A stretch of 64,000 nucleotides of DNA, taken from assembly GCA_052266715.1 (NCBI GenBank), contig JBQPRB010000004.1. The stretch is one strand, 5' to 3'. Under the pieces are notes generated by a model, which saw only the letters and a program-made list of their open reading frames with translations, did not search any database and had not been told where the DNA came from. The position numbers and the translations under genes were made by a program. Below, one piece after another: positions 25,646-34,002 of the stretch (position 1 is its first letter; each line of letters starts with the position of its first letter). Source of the DNA: Jeotgalibaca sp052266715 (GTDB lineage: Bacteria; Bacillota; Bacilli; Lactobacillales; Aerococcaceae).

Positions 25646-26221
25646 CTAAATTGATTTCTTCCACCCTAACTTAACGAGAACCATATTAATAACTAAATGG
25701 GTCACTGCTCCTAAAAATACATAACCCAGATATTGGCCCAAACCGATTGGGTAAAACAGCCATAACACCAAGGCACAACCGAATAAGGAATCCATTTGAT
25801 CTAACCACAGATATTTCCAAGGTTTAGCTACATAAGCTGCTTTTCCCGGTTGTATCCCTCGTCTTCTCTTCATAAAACTATTTGGCAACTCAAACAGAAT
25901 ATACGCAATACCCAGTAATGCTCCTACTAGAATATTAAAAGTAAGCGTATTTGATTGCTTTATATAAAATTGATTATTACTTTCCAAAAAAGGAATAAGA
26001 CGACAAATAAAGCCCCATAAAACCATGGCAAGTACGCTAGTCATCACCATTCCCCAGGCACCTCGCCACGTTTTATTTTCCCCGAAAACCCGCTGACCAT
26101 CACGCCACAGTTTTCCTTTATCCATCGGCGTTTGCCAATTTTTAAGCCATGATGACTTTAATAATTTCATATTCGCAACACCCGCTATGATCACCGGCAT
26201 CAAGGTAATATACATACGCAA
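25646..26221 (-). CDS. CDP-archaeol synthase-like protein (CarS/DUF46 family)
   Basis: CarS activates unsaturated archaetidic acid with CTP in archaeal membranes. This 191-residue membrane protein carries the family signatures in order: KLWRDGQRVFGENKTWRG near residue 40, ELPNSFMKRRRGIQPG near 115, and LWLDQMDSLFGCALVLW near 140. It is the first gene of the operon carS-pss-psd-ubiA-rph-gnat. The start is uncertain: TTG 26221 or ATG 26215, with GGGAGGTGG upstream at a loose spacing. Bacterial members exist, but their substrate is not settled, so it may activate a diacyl, ether or prenylated lipid. Confidence 0.83.
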   Translation of the reverse strand: MRMYITLMPVIIAGVANMKLLKSSWLKNWQTPMDKGKLWRDGQRVFGENKTWRGAWGMVMTSVLAMVLWGFICRLIPFLESNNQFYIKQSNTLTFNILVGALLGIAYILFELPNSFMKRRRGIQPGKAAYVAKPWKYLWLDQMDSLFGCALVLWLFYPIGLGQYLGYVFLGAVTHLVINMVLVKLGWKKSI

Positions 26222-26252
26222 TATCAGTCAAACCACCTCCCAATTGCCAAAA

Positions 26253-26258
26253 GTATAG
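26253..26258 (-). promoter_or_regulatory. -10 element of the carS-like operon
   Basis: TATACT on the minus strand lies about 30 nt before the start of the first operon gene and after the terminator of the neighbouring plsC-like gene. No good -35 is visible. Confidence 0.4.
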
Positions 26259-26336
26259 CATAATGTCACTAAAATTCTGACTGATAACCCATCTGACTAA
26301 AAGTAGGCATTTAAGTGCGAAGATTGGCTCAAGTAA

Positions 26337-26365
26337 CAAAAAAACCAAGGCGCCATGGCCTCGGT
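26337..26365 (-). terminator. Terminator of the GT2/plsC-like unit
   Basis: ACCGAGGC pairs with GCCTTGGT (one mismatch-type wobble) and is followed by seven T on the minus strand. It separates the GT2/plsC transcript from the carS operon. Confidence 0.85.
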
Positions 26366-26377
26366 CAATAAATTTTG

Positions 26378-27088
26378 TTAAATTGTTTTTGTGACATGTT
26401 GCGTGATGACATCTTTTGGCAAGGTATTTAATGCGTGCTGAATTTCTTCGGCGACGACTTTTTTCTCCTTGAAAAAACTCAATCGACCGGTGAAATAAAT
26501 CGGTTCTCCCACACGAATTTCATTTGACTCATTGAGGGCCACGATGGGCACAAAAGGCACATGCTGTTTCGTTTTACGATAATAGTATTTTTCAATATAT
26601 AAAAAACCATCGTAAATTTCTTTCATTTCTTGGCTATCATCACTGTAATCAACATCCGGGAAAATCAAAATACTGCTCCCATTTTCCAAAGCTTCTACCG
26701 ATTCATTCATCGTTTGCAATACGTCGCGTGACTGCCTGTATACGGGAATCCCTCGTCCAGATCGTGTCAATGTCGAAGCAAACCAAGCCAACGGGATAGC
26801 CACAATTTTGGCGATACTACGTGGCCAACCAAATCTTTCGGTCAATGTGTAATCCACATATTGATGATAGCTCGTTTCATAGGCCATAAAAACGCTGAAT
26901 ATCCATGTTCTCACGAATTCCGGATACCATTTTAGGACACTGATCGGACCGACCATATTTTGATGGTGGGAGACATAAACAACCGGACCTTCTTTATTTT
27001 TACGAAAGTCTTGAATAGTCGCTTTCTTAGAAGATAGACGCAAAATGCCGCGTATGAACTTATAAAATACGCCATAGTCTGTTGGCAT
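26378..27088 (-). CDS. Divergent PlsC-type (lysophospholipid) acyltransferase
   Basis: A 236-residue protein of the lysophospholipid acyltransferase superfamily. Motif I reads VVYVSHHQNMVGPIS: the usual HX4D lacks its Asp and instead follows an HQNxxGP pattern. Motif III is ILIFPDVDYSDDS in place of FPEGTRS. These changes look like a family variant and not random decay, because the surrounding protein is intact. Helices around residues 80-110 may anchor it to the membrane. It is 12 nt downstream of the GT2 gene. Acyl transfer to a lipid is likely but unproven. Confidence 0.75.
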   Translation of the reverse strand: MPTDYGVFYKFIRGILRLSSKKATIQDFRKNKEGPVVYVSHHQNMVGPISVLKWYPEFVRTWIFSVFMAYETSYHQYVDYTLTERFGWPRSIAKIVAIPLAWFASTLTRSGRGIPVYRQSRDVLQTMNESVEALENGSSILIFPDVDYSDDSQEMKEIYDGFLYIEKYYYRKTKQHVPFVPIVALNESNEIRVGEPIYFTGRLSFFKEKKVVAEEIQHALNTLPKDVITQHVTKTI

Positions 27089-27100
27089 CCTTTATCCCTC

Positions 27101-27820
27101 CTACCTATATTCAATGAGCCGTTTTTTCATAAAAAAGCCAATCATGATTTGCTTGGCGATTCGCCATGAATCACGGAATGTTTTGTAGTGCGAGGCTGGT
27201 TTCTTCCCAAAATAGAGTGTTTGGATAGCAACCTCTTGAAGAGGGATTTTGTTATGAATAGCCATCATCAGCATATTCATTTCATACTCAAAACGTTCGC
27301 CTTTGATTGACAGCAACCAATCAATATCAGAACTATGAAATCCCCTTAAGCCCGTTTGTGTGTCAGAAATATAAGTTCCAAAAAGACCTTTAAAGACATG
27401 ACTTGTTAGCTTGTTTCCGAAAGCATTTTTATTTGGTACTTGTTCTAAATCGAAGTCGCGAACACCCAGAACGATACCGTGGTTCGATTCCTCTAAAACT
27501 TTCAACAAATTGAGAACATCCTTTACGGCATGTTGGCCATCAGAATCCGCTGCGACAATTTTTGTAATATCCGGGCGATTTTCTTTTAAATAACGAAAAG
27601 AGGTTTTGAGACCCGCACCTTTACCGCGGTTCTCCGGATGGATTAAAACAATGCACTGGGGAAATTTTTCAATTTCCCGAAAAACAGCTTGCGTTTCATT
27701 TGTACTTCCATCGTCAATGATAATAATGTTTTCTATCCCTTCATGAATAAGTTCTTTCACATAAGAAATAAATTCTCGAGCAGGATTGTAAGTTGGGATA
27801 ATTACTGTAGACTTTTTCAA
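27101..27820 (-). CDS. GT2 glycosyltransferase, polyprenyl-phosphate sugar synthase type
   Basis: A 239-residue GT-A fold enzyme beginning STVIIPTYNPAREF, with IIIIDDGSTNET, HPENRGKGAGLKT and the metal-binding VAADSDGQHAVKD (DSD) motif, then DTQTGLRGF and ERFEYEMNML. These features match dolichyl/polyprenyl-phosphate mannose or glucose synthases without a membrane anchor. It lies between uppP, which makes undecaprenyl phosphate, and an acyltransferase, so a polyprenyl-linked sugar donor is a fair guess. Confidence 0.87.
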   Translation of the reverse strand: MKKSTVIIPTYNPAREFISYVKELIHEGIENIIIIDDGSTNETQAVFREIEKFPQCIVLIHPENRGKGAGLKTSFRYLKENRPDITKIVAADSDGQHAVKDVLNLLKVLEESNHGIVLGVRDFDLEQVPNKNAFGNKLTSHVFKGLFGTYISDTQTGLRGFHSSDIDWLLSIKGERFEYEMNMLMMAIHNKIPLQEVAIQTLYFGKKPASHYKTFRDSWRIAKQIMIGFFMKKRLIEYR

Positions 27821-27866
27821 ATCTTATACCTCTCTCTCACGCATTATTACCCTCATTCTAACATTA

Positions 27867-28685
27867 TCATCCGAAAAAGAGGAAATATCCGATTACGAGA
27901 ATTCCTAGAACGATACGATACCATCCAAAAGCCTTGAAGTCATTGTTTTGAATGTATTTAATCAAGAATTTAATGGCTACAACGGAAACAAGGAAAGCAA
28001 CAACCATACCTGTTAGGAGGATGGTTAGTTCCATCCCGGTAAAGTTGAATCCAAATTTAACGAGCTTCAGAGCGCTAGCTCCGAACATAATTGGAATCGA
28101 CAAGAAGAAAGAATATTCTGCTGCGATAAAACGGGATGTTCCCACGATAATGGCGCCCAAAATAGTTGCGCCAGAGCGAGATGTTCCGGGAATAAGCGAC
28201 AAACATTGGAATAATCCAATGATAAATGCTGTTTTATATGACATTTCCTGGAAGCTTGTTACACTTGCTTTTTCACCTTTGTTGCGATTTTCGATCACGA
28301 TGAATAAAACGCCATAAACGATTAACATAATAGCTACTACGAGGTAATTATAAAAATGTGCGTTCAACCAGTCATCCAATAATAACCCTAGAACACCGGC
28401 AGGAATGACCCCCACCACAACTTTATACCAGATTTCCATCGTTTCTTTCTTCTCTTGTGCCGTTTTCTTGGGCGAGAAGGGATTCAGTTTGTGAAAGTAC
28501 AAGGTTACAACTGCTAAAATCGCCCCCAGTTGAATGACCACAAAAAACATTTCTTTAAACGCAGCAGTCATATCCAATTGGATGAACTCTTCTACCAAAA
28601 TCATGTGTCCCGTACTTGATATCGGCAACCATTCGGTAATTCCTTCTACAATACCAAGAATGATGGCCTTTAAAATTTCTATCAT
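27867..28685 (-). CDS. uppP: Undecaprenyl-diphosphatase
   Basis: UppP (BacA) dephosphorylates undecaprenyl diphosphate to recycle the carrier for wall polymers and confers bacitracin tolerance. The 272-residue membrane protein has both signature segments: GIVEGITEWLPISSTGHMIL at the N terminus and PGTSRSGATILGAIIVGTSR near residue 170. It lies 46 nt upstream of the GT2 gene on the same strand with no terminator between them, so a shared transcript is likely. Confidence 0.96.
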   Translation of the reverse strand: MIEILKAIILGIVEGITEWLPISSTGHMILVEEFIQLDMTAAFKEMFFVVIQLGAILAVVTLYFHKLNPFSPKKTAQEKKETMEIWYKVVVGVIPAGVLGLLLDDWLNAHFYNYLVVAIMLIVYGVLFIVIENRNKGEKASVTSFQEMSYKTAFIIGLFQCLSLIPGTSRSGATILGAIIVGTSRFIAAEYSFFLSIPIMFGASALKLVKFGFNFTGMELTILLTGMVVAFLVSVVAIKFLIKYIQNNDFKAFGWYRIVLGILVIGYFLFFG

Positions 28686-28792
28686 CTATTTAATATCCCC
28701 CTTTATAACAATACCTTCATTCTACTAAAACAACGTCAAATTATGAACAAGGAATTTCTTAAATGTTCGATAATAACCTTTAAATCAGAAAA

Positions 28793-28825
28793 ATGCAGCA
28801 ACGAAATTACGAGTCGTTGCTGCAT
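28793..28825 (-). terminator. Terminator of the DUF4153 gene
   Basis: A perfect 12-bp stem (ATGCAGCAACGA with its complement) lies at the end of the DUF4153 gene, followed by five T on the minus strand. Confidence 0.82.
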
Positions 28826-28831
28826 CTTCTA

Positions 28832-30580
28832 TCATTTAATGGTGATGATAACGAAAAGTTCACCATTTGTGACATCATTATATTCTTCCAGTTGTGTGAT
28901 GATGACAGTCATTTTTGCTTGTTCATTTTCCTGTGTCTCCATCATGGATTCAAGCGTCACATTTCCACCTTTTTGCGTTTCATCTGCTTCCGAGAAGGCC
29001 TTCTCAAATAATTGTTGCATCTCAAAACGCAATATTTGCGTTCCCGAATTATTTTCCAGAATCAAAGAATCAGCATCTTCGATTATCAGGTTTAGGTCTT
29101 CACTAACTTTTTGACTACGATTTTCCTCATTGTTGTAGAGACTTACCTTGAGTAAATAATCTGCTCCTTCCAATGAAACCGAACCCGCTCCTTCCCAATC
29201 AAGGTAAACAAATCTCCCCTCCGGAGCAAATGGCCCATCGTCTGGCGATACAGAATAAATCATATTGAAGCCAAATACTTCGTTAAAGTCGGAGTAAATG
29301 TCAAAATTATCTGGCAAAAAAGAAACTTGGTCCACATCTCCCCAAACTGTTAAATAATCTACACTTTTTGTAATTGCAACCTTATCTTCTAAAGGTATTT
29401 GGGAATTGGGTACAATTTCGTCAGCAACCAACATATCATTTTCTTGTAATTTCCTTTCCAACAAATTCTGTTGACTGCCTCGACCAACTGAGAAAGCATC
29501 AATGACGGGCGCAACCGAAATAAGCGAAAGGGCAATCAAGACGGGCGCAATCCAACCACTTCTTTCTTTTGGAAAAAAGCTAAATATGATGGCCGCAACG
29601 GTCGCAAAAATCCCAAACAGAATGACATAGTAACGCCCATGCGTAATACCAAGATTTTGAATACGCAAAATGCTCGCTGCAGTCTGGAAGAGGACAACCA
29701 CCAACATAATTTTGGGGAATATTCTTCGGAAGAGGCGACTATATTTATGGTCGATGTTGCAGACCAAAAGATAAACAACGATAACAATGATCGCATAGGA
29801 TACCAACAAGGGTTCAAGTAAGTTGTTGGTCCAGAATTCCCCACCTATATTCAAGACGACATATGCCGTCAAGACCAATGTGTAAATGGCAACCAAAGGA
29901 ATCACGATATACACAAGTAAAATCTCAAGAAAACGTGGTACTTTTGTTGCGTGGTCCGCATCTGTTGGATTGGTTTTCTTATAATTTGGGATAAGACTCA
30001 AAAAATAGATGGGGGCGAATAGCGTTCCGATTATATTGAATGCATGCCCGTAAACACGTGAGTCAAAATTGAACAAAAGAAAATCAACACTTCCCAGAAT
30101 CGCCGAGACGCCTATTGACAAAACAACCGCCATCAAAAAGGTCATCATCACAGACTCAAAAATAATCAGGAAATTTGAGTGAAAATATAAACGGTCAGAT
30201 TTTATGGTTGGAATCCAAATAAAAGCAATGAACAGAGCGAATAATAAAACAATCGTCCGAATAGGATAAATTAAGTCGTATTGATTATTACTCGGCAAAC
30301 TGAAGTAATACAAAATTGCCAACACCACCGCCAAAAAAGCCAATAACCATCGATTATTTTCTTTAACAAAGAAATGTTCATAAAGATGTTGTGCTACTGC
30401 TGCCAGCATAACCCCCGTTAATGCCGTATATAACCAACGACTATACAAGTCGAAGTCATTTTGGATTTGCATGGCATTTAGCGTTGCCACTACTAGAAGC
30501 CAAAGAATCGTGACGGGATATCTGCTTAAAGATTGCACGATACCGGTAACACCCTTCTTAAAACTGTTTAGAATATTCAT
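28832..30580 (-). CDS. DUF4153 multi-spanning membrane protein
   Basis: A 582-residue protein with about a dozen hydrophobic helices in the first 370 residues, followed by a soluble C-terminal domain of about 200 residues. The HSNFLIIFESVMMTFLMAVV and LNIIGTLFAPIYFLS-type segments match DUF4153. No enzymatic activity is known. The extracytoplasmic tail (from about EKRKLQENDMLVADE) is acidic. It is divergent from an AraC-type gene, sharing a 494-bp regulatory region. Confidence 0.85.
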   Translation of the reverse strand: MNILNSFKKGVTGIVQSLSRYPVTILWLLVVATLNAMQIQNDFDLYSRWLYTALTGVMLAAVAQHLYEHFFVKENNRWLLAFLAVVLAILYYFSLPSNNQYDLIYPIRTIVLLFALFIAFIWIPTIKSDRLYFHSNFLIIFESVMMTFLMAVVLSIGVSAILGSVDFLLFNFDSRVYGHAFNIIGTLFAPIYFLSLIPNYKKTNPTDADHATKVPRFLEILLVYIVIPLVAIYTLVLTAYVVLNIGGEFWTNNLLEPLLVSYAIIVIVVYLLVCNIDHKYSRLFRRIFPKIMLVVVLFQTAASILRIQNLGITHGRYYVILFGIFATVAAIIFSFFPKERSGWIAPVLIALSLISVAPVIDAFSVGRGSQQNLLERKLQENDMLVADEIVPNSQIPLEDKVAITKSVDYLTVWGDVDQVSFLPDNFDIYSDFNEVFGFNMIYSVSPDDGPFAPEGRFVYLDWEGAGSVSLEGADYLLKVSLYNNEENRSQKVSEDLNLIIEDADSLILENNSGTQILRFEMQQLFEKAFSEADETQKGGNVTLESMMETQENEQAKMTVIITQLEEYNDVTNGELFVIITIK

Positions 30581-30682
30581 TTCCCTTACCTCCTCAAACC
30601 TTACTTTTAATAAATAAGCCTAATATATCAACATCTTTACTTATCATACCGAACCAACAACATGAAAACATTTGTTTGTTTT

Positions 30683-30807
30683 ATTTTCGAAAATACCCAA
30701 GCCTATGGAGCCTTATTTATACCGCATAAAATACTTAATTTTATCTAAATTATAAAAAATTTTAGTGACAACTTTTTAGCATAATGTTATACTTGATTTT
30801 CGAAAAT
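30683..30807. promoter_or_regulatory. Pair of identical 12-bp palindromes in the DUF4153/AraC intergenic region
   Basis: ATTTTCGAAAAT occurs at 30683-30694 and 30796-30807, 113 bp apart. The second copy is embedded in a longer near-palindrome (TTGATTTTCGAAAATAATCA) and directly follows the -10 box of the promoter at 30765-30793. The spacing of about 11 helical turns suits a looping regulator. The 494-bp region is otherwise AT-rich with no ORF. Confidence 0.5.
30765..30793 (+). promoter_or_regulatory. Sigma-A-type promoter in the leader of the AraC-type gene
   Basis: GTGACA, a 17-bp spacer and TATACT give one mismatch in each hexamer. It points to the AraC-type gene but lies 280 bp before its ATG, so either the leader is long or a small RNA starts here. 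Confidence 0.6.
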
Positions 30808-31074
30808 AATCAAAAGTTTATTTTTTCGGAACAAAAATGTTCGCTCTAGCTTTTTTTATTTTAGTAACGTAAAATAATGATTCTTCGCTAGACAAGTTGA
30901 TACTAAAAAAATTACTTTATTATTATTTCATCAATTTCACTATTATTTTTTTGGTTTTTCAAGGTAAATTACTAGACATTCCCAAAAAATGCTTTATTAT
31001 ATTAATAGTAATCAATAAAATTATTATAAAAAATATATCTATCATATACAATTAACCTTAAGAGGAGGGTAACC

Positions 31075-31911
31075 ATGTACACCATGTCGAATTTCAAAAA
31101 CTTGTCTCTCAAAATTGTTTCTGCCACAAGAATGACTGTTACGCCCGAACTTACCACCACTTTCCAAAAACAACCACACGTTAAGATGATTTACATTCAT
31201 AACGGTGAAGCAACATTAACTTTTAAAGATTCTTCACGTACAGTTGGAAAAAATCAAATTATTTTGATTAATCCTAATATCGATCATTATTGGGATTTAG
31301 AAAATAATACAAGCATAGATATTACAGAAGTCGGAATCCATGGCTTAGAATTTTCTTCCGTAAGTGAAGCTGATGGCGAATTTACCTATTACGTTCATGA
31401 CGAAAAAGAAGCGGATACAAGTCAATTCATCACATTCCTTACTAAAGAAATGACTGCTAAGAAATCTGGTTATGAGGAAGTCGCAAAACGTTATATTGAA
31501 GTTATTTTAATCCATCTATTGCGTGACGAAGAGTTCTCTATCCGTAATTCACTAAACAAGAAAAATCATAAAGAAATCCAGACAGTTAAGAACTTTATGA
31601 AAGTGAACTACCACAAAAACATCACTTTGGATGACTTGGTTGAACTGATCCACATTAATAAATTCTATTTAATCCGTATTTTCAAACAAGAAGTTGGTAT
31701 GTCACCAATCGACTATTTGATTCACGTTCGAATTGATGAGGCACAAAAGATGTTGCGTAATACCAATATTGCAATTGCCGACATTGCCCATTTGGTTGGC
31801 TTCCAATCGCCATCCCATTTCTCTAAAACATTCCGTGAGTTGTCTAACATGACGCCTTCACAATACCGTCGTCAAGGCAATATGCCACCGACACCACCAC
31901 AAAATTTCTAA
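31075..31911 (+). CDS. AraC-family regulator with N-terminal cupin sensor
   Basis: A 278-residue regulator. The N-terminal 150 residues form a cupin-like ligand-binding domain (MIYIHNGEATLTFKDSSRTV, then NQIILINPNIDHYWDL). The C-terminal 100 residues carry the paired helix-turn-helix: ITLDDLVELIHINKFYLIRI and IADIAHLVGFQSPSHFSKTF, ending in MTPSQYRRQG. The ATG follows AGGAGGGT. Adjacent targets could be the DUF4153 gene or itself; the ligand is unknown. Confidence 0.9.
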   Translation: MYTMSNFKNLSLKIVSATRMTVTPELTTTFQKQPHVKMIYIHNGEATLTFKDSSRTVGKNQIILINPNIDHYWDLENNTSIDITEVGIHGLEFSSVSEADGEFTYYVHDEKEADTSQFITFLTKEMTAKKSGYEEVAKRYIEVILIHLLRDEEFSIRNSLNKKNHKEIQTVKNFMKVNYHKNITLDDLVELIHINKFYLIRIFKQEVGMSPIDYLIHVRIDEAQKMLRNTNIAIADIAHLVGFQSPSHFSKTFRELSNMTPSQYRRQGNMPPTPPQNF

Positions 31912-31918
31912 CCTTGAG

Positions 31919-31946
31919 AAGAGCGTCCATCTGGAAGCTCTTTTTA
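31919..31946 (+). terminator. Terminator of the second AraC-type gene
   Basis: AAGAGC pairs with GCTCTT across a 12-nt loop, followed by TTTTATTTATTT on the plus strand. Confidence 0.7.
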
Positions 31947-33374
31947 TTTATTTATTTTTACGACTCGATAAGCATGATCACGAATCATCCCTACCGTGTT
32001 ATTTCCATATTGCAACCCACTGATGAGTTGTCCATGGATCACCAAATTAGAAATAATACCGTAGCGTTGACTAACTGCCTGAGAAGTTGGCCAAATAACC
32101 TGAATACCCCCAAAAACTTCCGGTTGCACAATACGTTTATTCAACAAATTATTTAATAGCTTGCTATTGTTGTAGGATTTCTCAATATTTTTATCCTGGC
32201 CTGTTGCATTAATGAGATAATCAACTTGAATATTTTTTCCGTTTTCGAAAGAAACATCAAAAGCTCCCTGCACATCAGCAATCGCTTTCAATTCCTTGTG
32301 GATAGAAATTTTCCCCGATTCACACCCTTCAAGCAATTCTGAAATTGACTCGCTTGGAATTGGACTCCGAAAGCGTTCGAAGTCAGCACGATAATCATGA
32401 AAATATTGTTTTTTATCCGTTTCGTTTAACGCTAGCCAATAATCTGCTAAATAGGGGTCCATGGCATGAATAATCATCTGAAGCATTCCCAACTGACCTT
32501 CATCCGTTAGCTGCGCTTTTAAGTCATCGATATCCCCTTTTGAATAACGATTCAAAAGCGCTCCCACATTGATTTCTTTATCCTCACATTCCAACTTGAA
32601 CCATTCAATCATTTTTGAAAGGGATACAAATCCACCATTATGCTTCTTCTCTCTTTCGAGCTGTTCAAGCGTGAGGTAATTTAACGCATCATCCGGTTCC
32701 TCCCCTCTTACTGACGAAAAAGTCCCAGTGTCAGAAAAGAAATATATTTTTATTCCTTCACGCTTCCTTAACAAATAGCGCATCATATCAATACCGGTCA
32801 AGCCGGTTCCAACAATACCGACACGCGAACCATTAGGTATGGCTTCCAGTTTTTCATAAGTTGGATAGGGATTATAGATAAAGCTAGGATGTCCTTTTAA
32901 GTGGTAAGGATCCTGATAGGGCAGGTGGCCGATGCATAAATGAACCATATTGACTTGTTTTTCGCTGTTTAACGTTTTCAATATTATTGCTCCATCTATT
33001 TTAATAGAAAGATCTTGCACTTCTTCCTTAATAATGGTGGGCTTGAGTATTTCAATCGCTTTGTTCATGGTCTCTTGTAAGTACTCACCATACCAAGTTC
33101 TGGGTAAATGCGCTTTCTCCCCGTCATTGAAACCTTTATTTACTGCTGCCCATTTTACAAAATCGAGCGGGTCTTCTACTTTAATACTCATTGTTTCTGC
33201 CCTTTGATTCAATAAAAGGATACTTGTGTCCGGCTGATAAGGGAGTCCGGTTCCAAAAGTATCTGGATCTGTATAAATAATGATTTCAGCATCAGCATAC
33301 TCAGGGAACTTCGTCATGGCATGGAGTACACTCACCCCGGCGGCGCCCATTCCCACGATTGCTATTTTTGTCAC
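31944..33374 (-). CDS. FAD/NAD(P)-binding oxidoreductase (HI0933/NAD_binding_9-like)
   Basis: A 476-residue flavoprotein. The N terminus TKIAIVGMGAAGVSVLHAM is the FAD Rossmann motif (GxGxxG/A). A second nucleotide-binding motif, RVGIVGTGLTGIDMM, is near residue 185, and NATGQDK marks the ATG motif near residue 395. Proteins of this type are often annotated FAD/NAD(P)-binding protein and resemble hydroxyacylglutathione- or amine-oxidising families, but the substrate is unknown. It stands alone. Confidence 0.8.
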   Translation of the reverse strand: MTKIAIVGMGAAGVSVLHAMTKFPEYADAEIIIYTDPDTFGTGLPYQPDTSILLLNQRAETMSIKVEDPLDFVKWAAVNKGFNDGEKAHLPRTWYGEYLQETMNKAIEILKPTIIKEEVQDLSIKIDGAIILKTLNSEKQVNMVHLCIGHLPYQDPYHLKGHPSFIYNPYPTYEKLEAIPNGSRVGIVGTGLTGIDMMRYLLRKREGIKIYFFSDTGTFSSVRGEEPDDALNYLTLEQLEREKKHNGGFVSLSKMIEWFKLECEDKEINVGALLNRYSKGDIDDLKAQLTDEGQLGMLQMIIHAMDPYLADYWLALNETDKKQYFHDYRADFERFRSPIPSESISELLEGCESGKISIHKELKAIADVQGAFDVSFENGKNIQVDYLINATGQDKNIEKSYNNSKLLNNLLNKRIVQPEVFGGIQVIWPTSQAVSQRYGIISNLVIHGQLISGLQYGNNTVGMIRDHAYRVVKINK

Positions 33375-33451
33375 ACGTATTCCTCTTTTCTTAACTCTAT
33401 TTTACTCCACATATCTTTATAACATGTATGATAACAACTGTTGTTGAAATT

Positions 33452-33874
33452 TTACCCTTTTACCCACTGCATCCGAAACTGTTTTTCATTGAGCACTTCA
33501 TCCATACTTGTTTCTATATTAGAGAAGCCCATTTTTTCATAGAACTGAATTGCTTTTTCATTGCGAGCATAAACATTTAAAGTCAAGGAGTCTTCCTCTC
33601 TCTTTGCCCAATTTACTAATGCAGTGCCTAAACCTTTGTGTTGTTGGCCAGGGGAAACAAATAACGCATTGACTTCACTTCCCATCATGGATACAAATCC
33701 ATCGCAATCACCTACTACCCAGTTTTGAGACAAAGGCAAATATAGCTCACGCATCGTTGTTTTATTTGCTTCCCAATATTTCGGGTCAATGAAATCATGG
33801 GCCTTGAGGGACGCTTCATACCAAAGCTCTATCAATTTATCTAAATCTTGTTCTTCTGCTTCTCTTATAATCAT
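33452..33874 (-). CDS. GNAT N-acetyltransferase
   Basis: A 140-residue GNAT protein of the YjaB/YjcF-like kind. The acetyl-CoA-binding motif A is ALFVSPGQQHKGLGTALV (Q-x-x-G-x-G/A), and motif B is NEKAIQFYEKMGF. A small N-terminal helix-rich part (EEQDLDKLIELWYEASLKAH) precedes the core. The acceptor is not predictable. Confidence 0.9.
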   Translation of the reverse strand: MIIREAEEQDLDKLIELWYEASLKAHDFIDPKYWEANKTTMRELYLPLSQNWVVGDCDGFVSMMGSEVNALFVSPGQQHKGLGTALVNWAKREEDSLTLNVYARNEKAIQFYEKMGFSNIETSMDEVLNEKQFRMQWVKG

Positions 33875-33944
33875 TTTTTACCTTCTTTCTAAGTAAATTA
33901 TACCACCTCCACAGACCACCACATATTATCAACCCCAATAGATA

Positions 33945-33986
33945 CAAAAATACCGAGCTACTTTAAAATAGTAGTCCGGTATTTTT
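33945..33986 (-). terminator. Terminator of the polysaccharide (GT/GH8) unit
   Basis: AAAAATACCG and CGGTATTTTT enclose a CTACT/AGTAG inner stem; T-rich sequence follows on the minus strand just past the GH8 stop. Confidence 0.85.
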
Positions 33987-34002
33987 ATATCCATAATTTT
34001 AT

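Noticed and set aside
26142..26348. A 68-residue ORF overlapping the start of the CarS-like gene
   Set aside because: It crosses the terminator and the promoter region, and its tail is an out-of-frame reading of the CarS-like gene.
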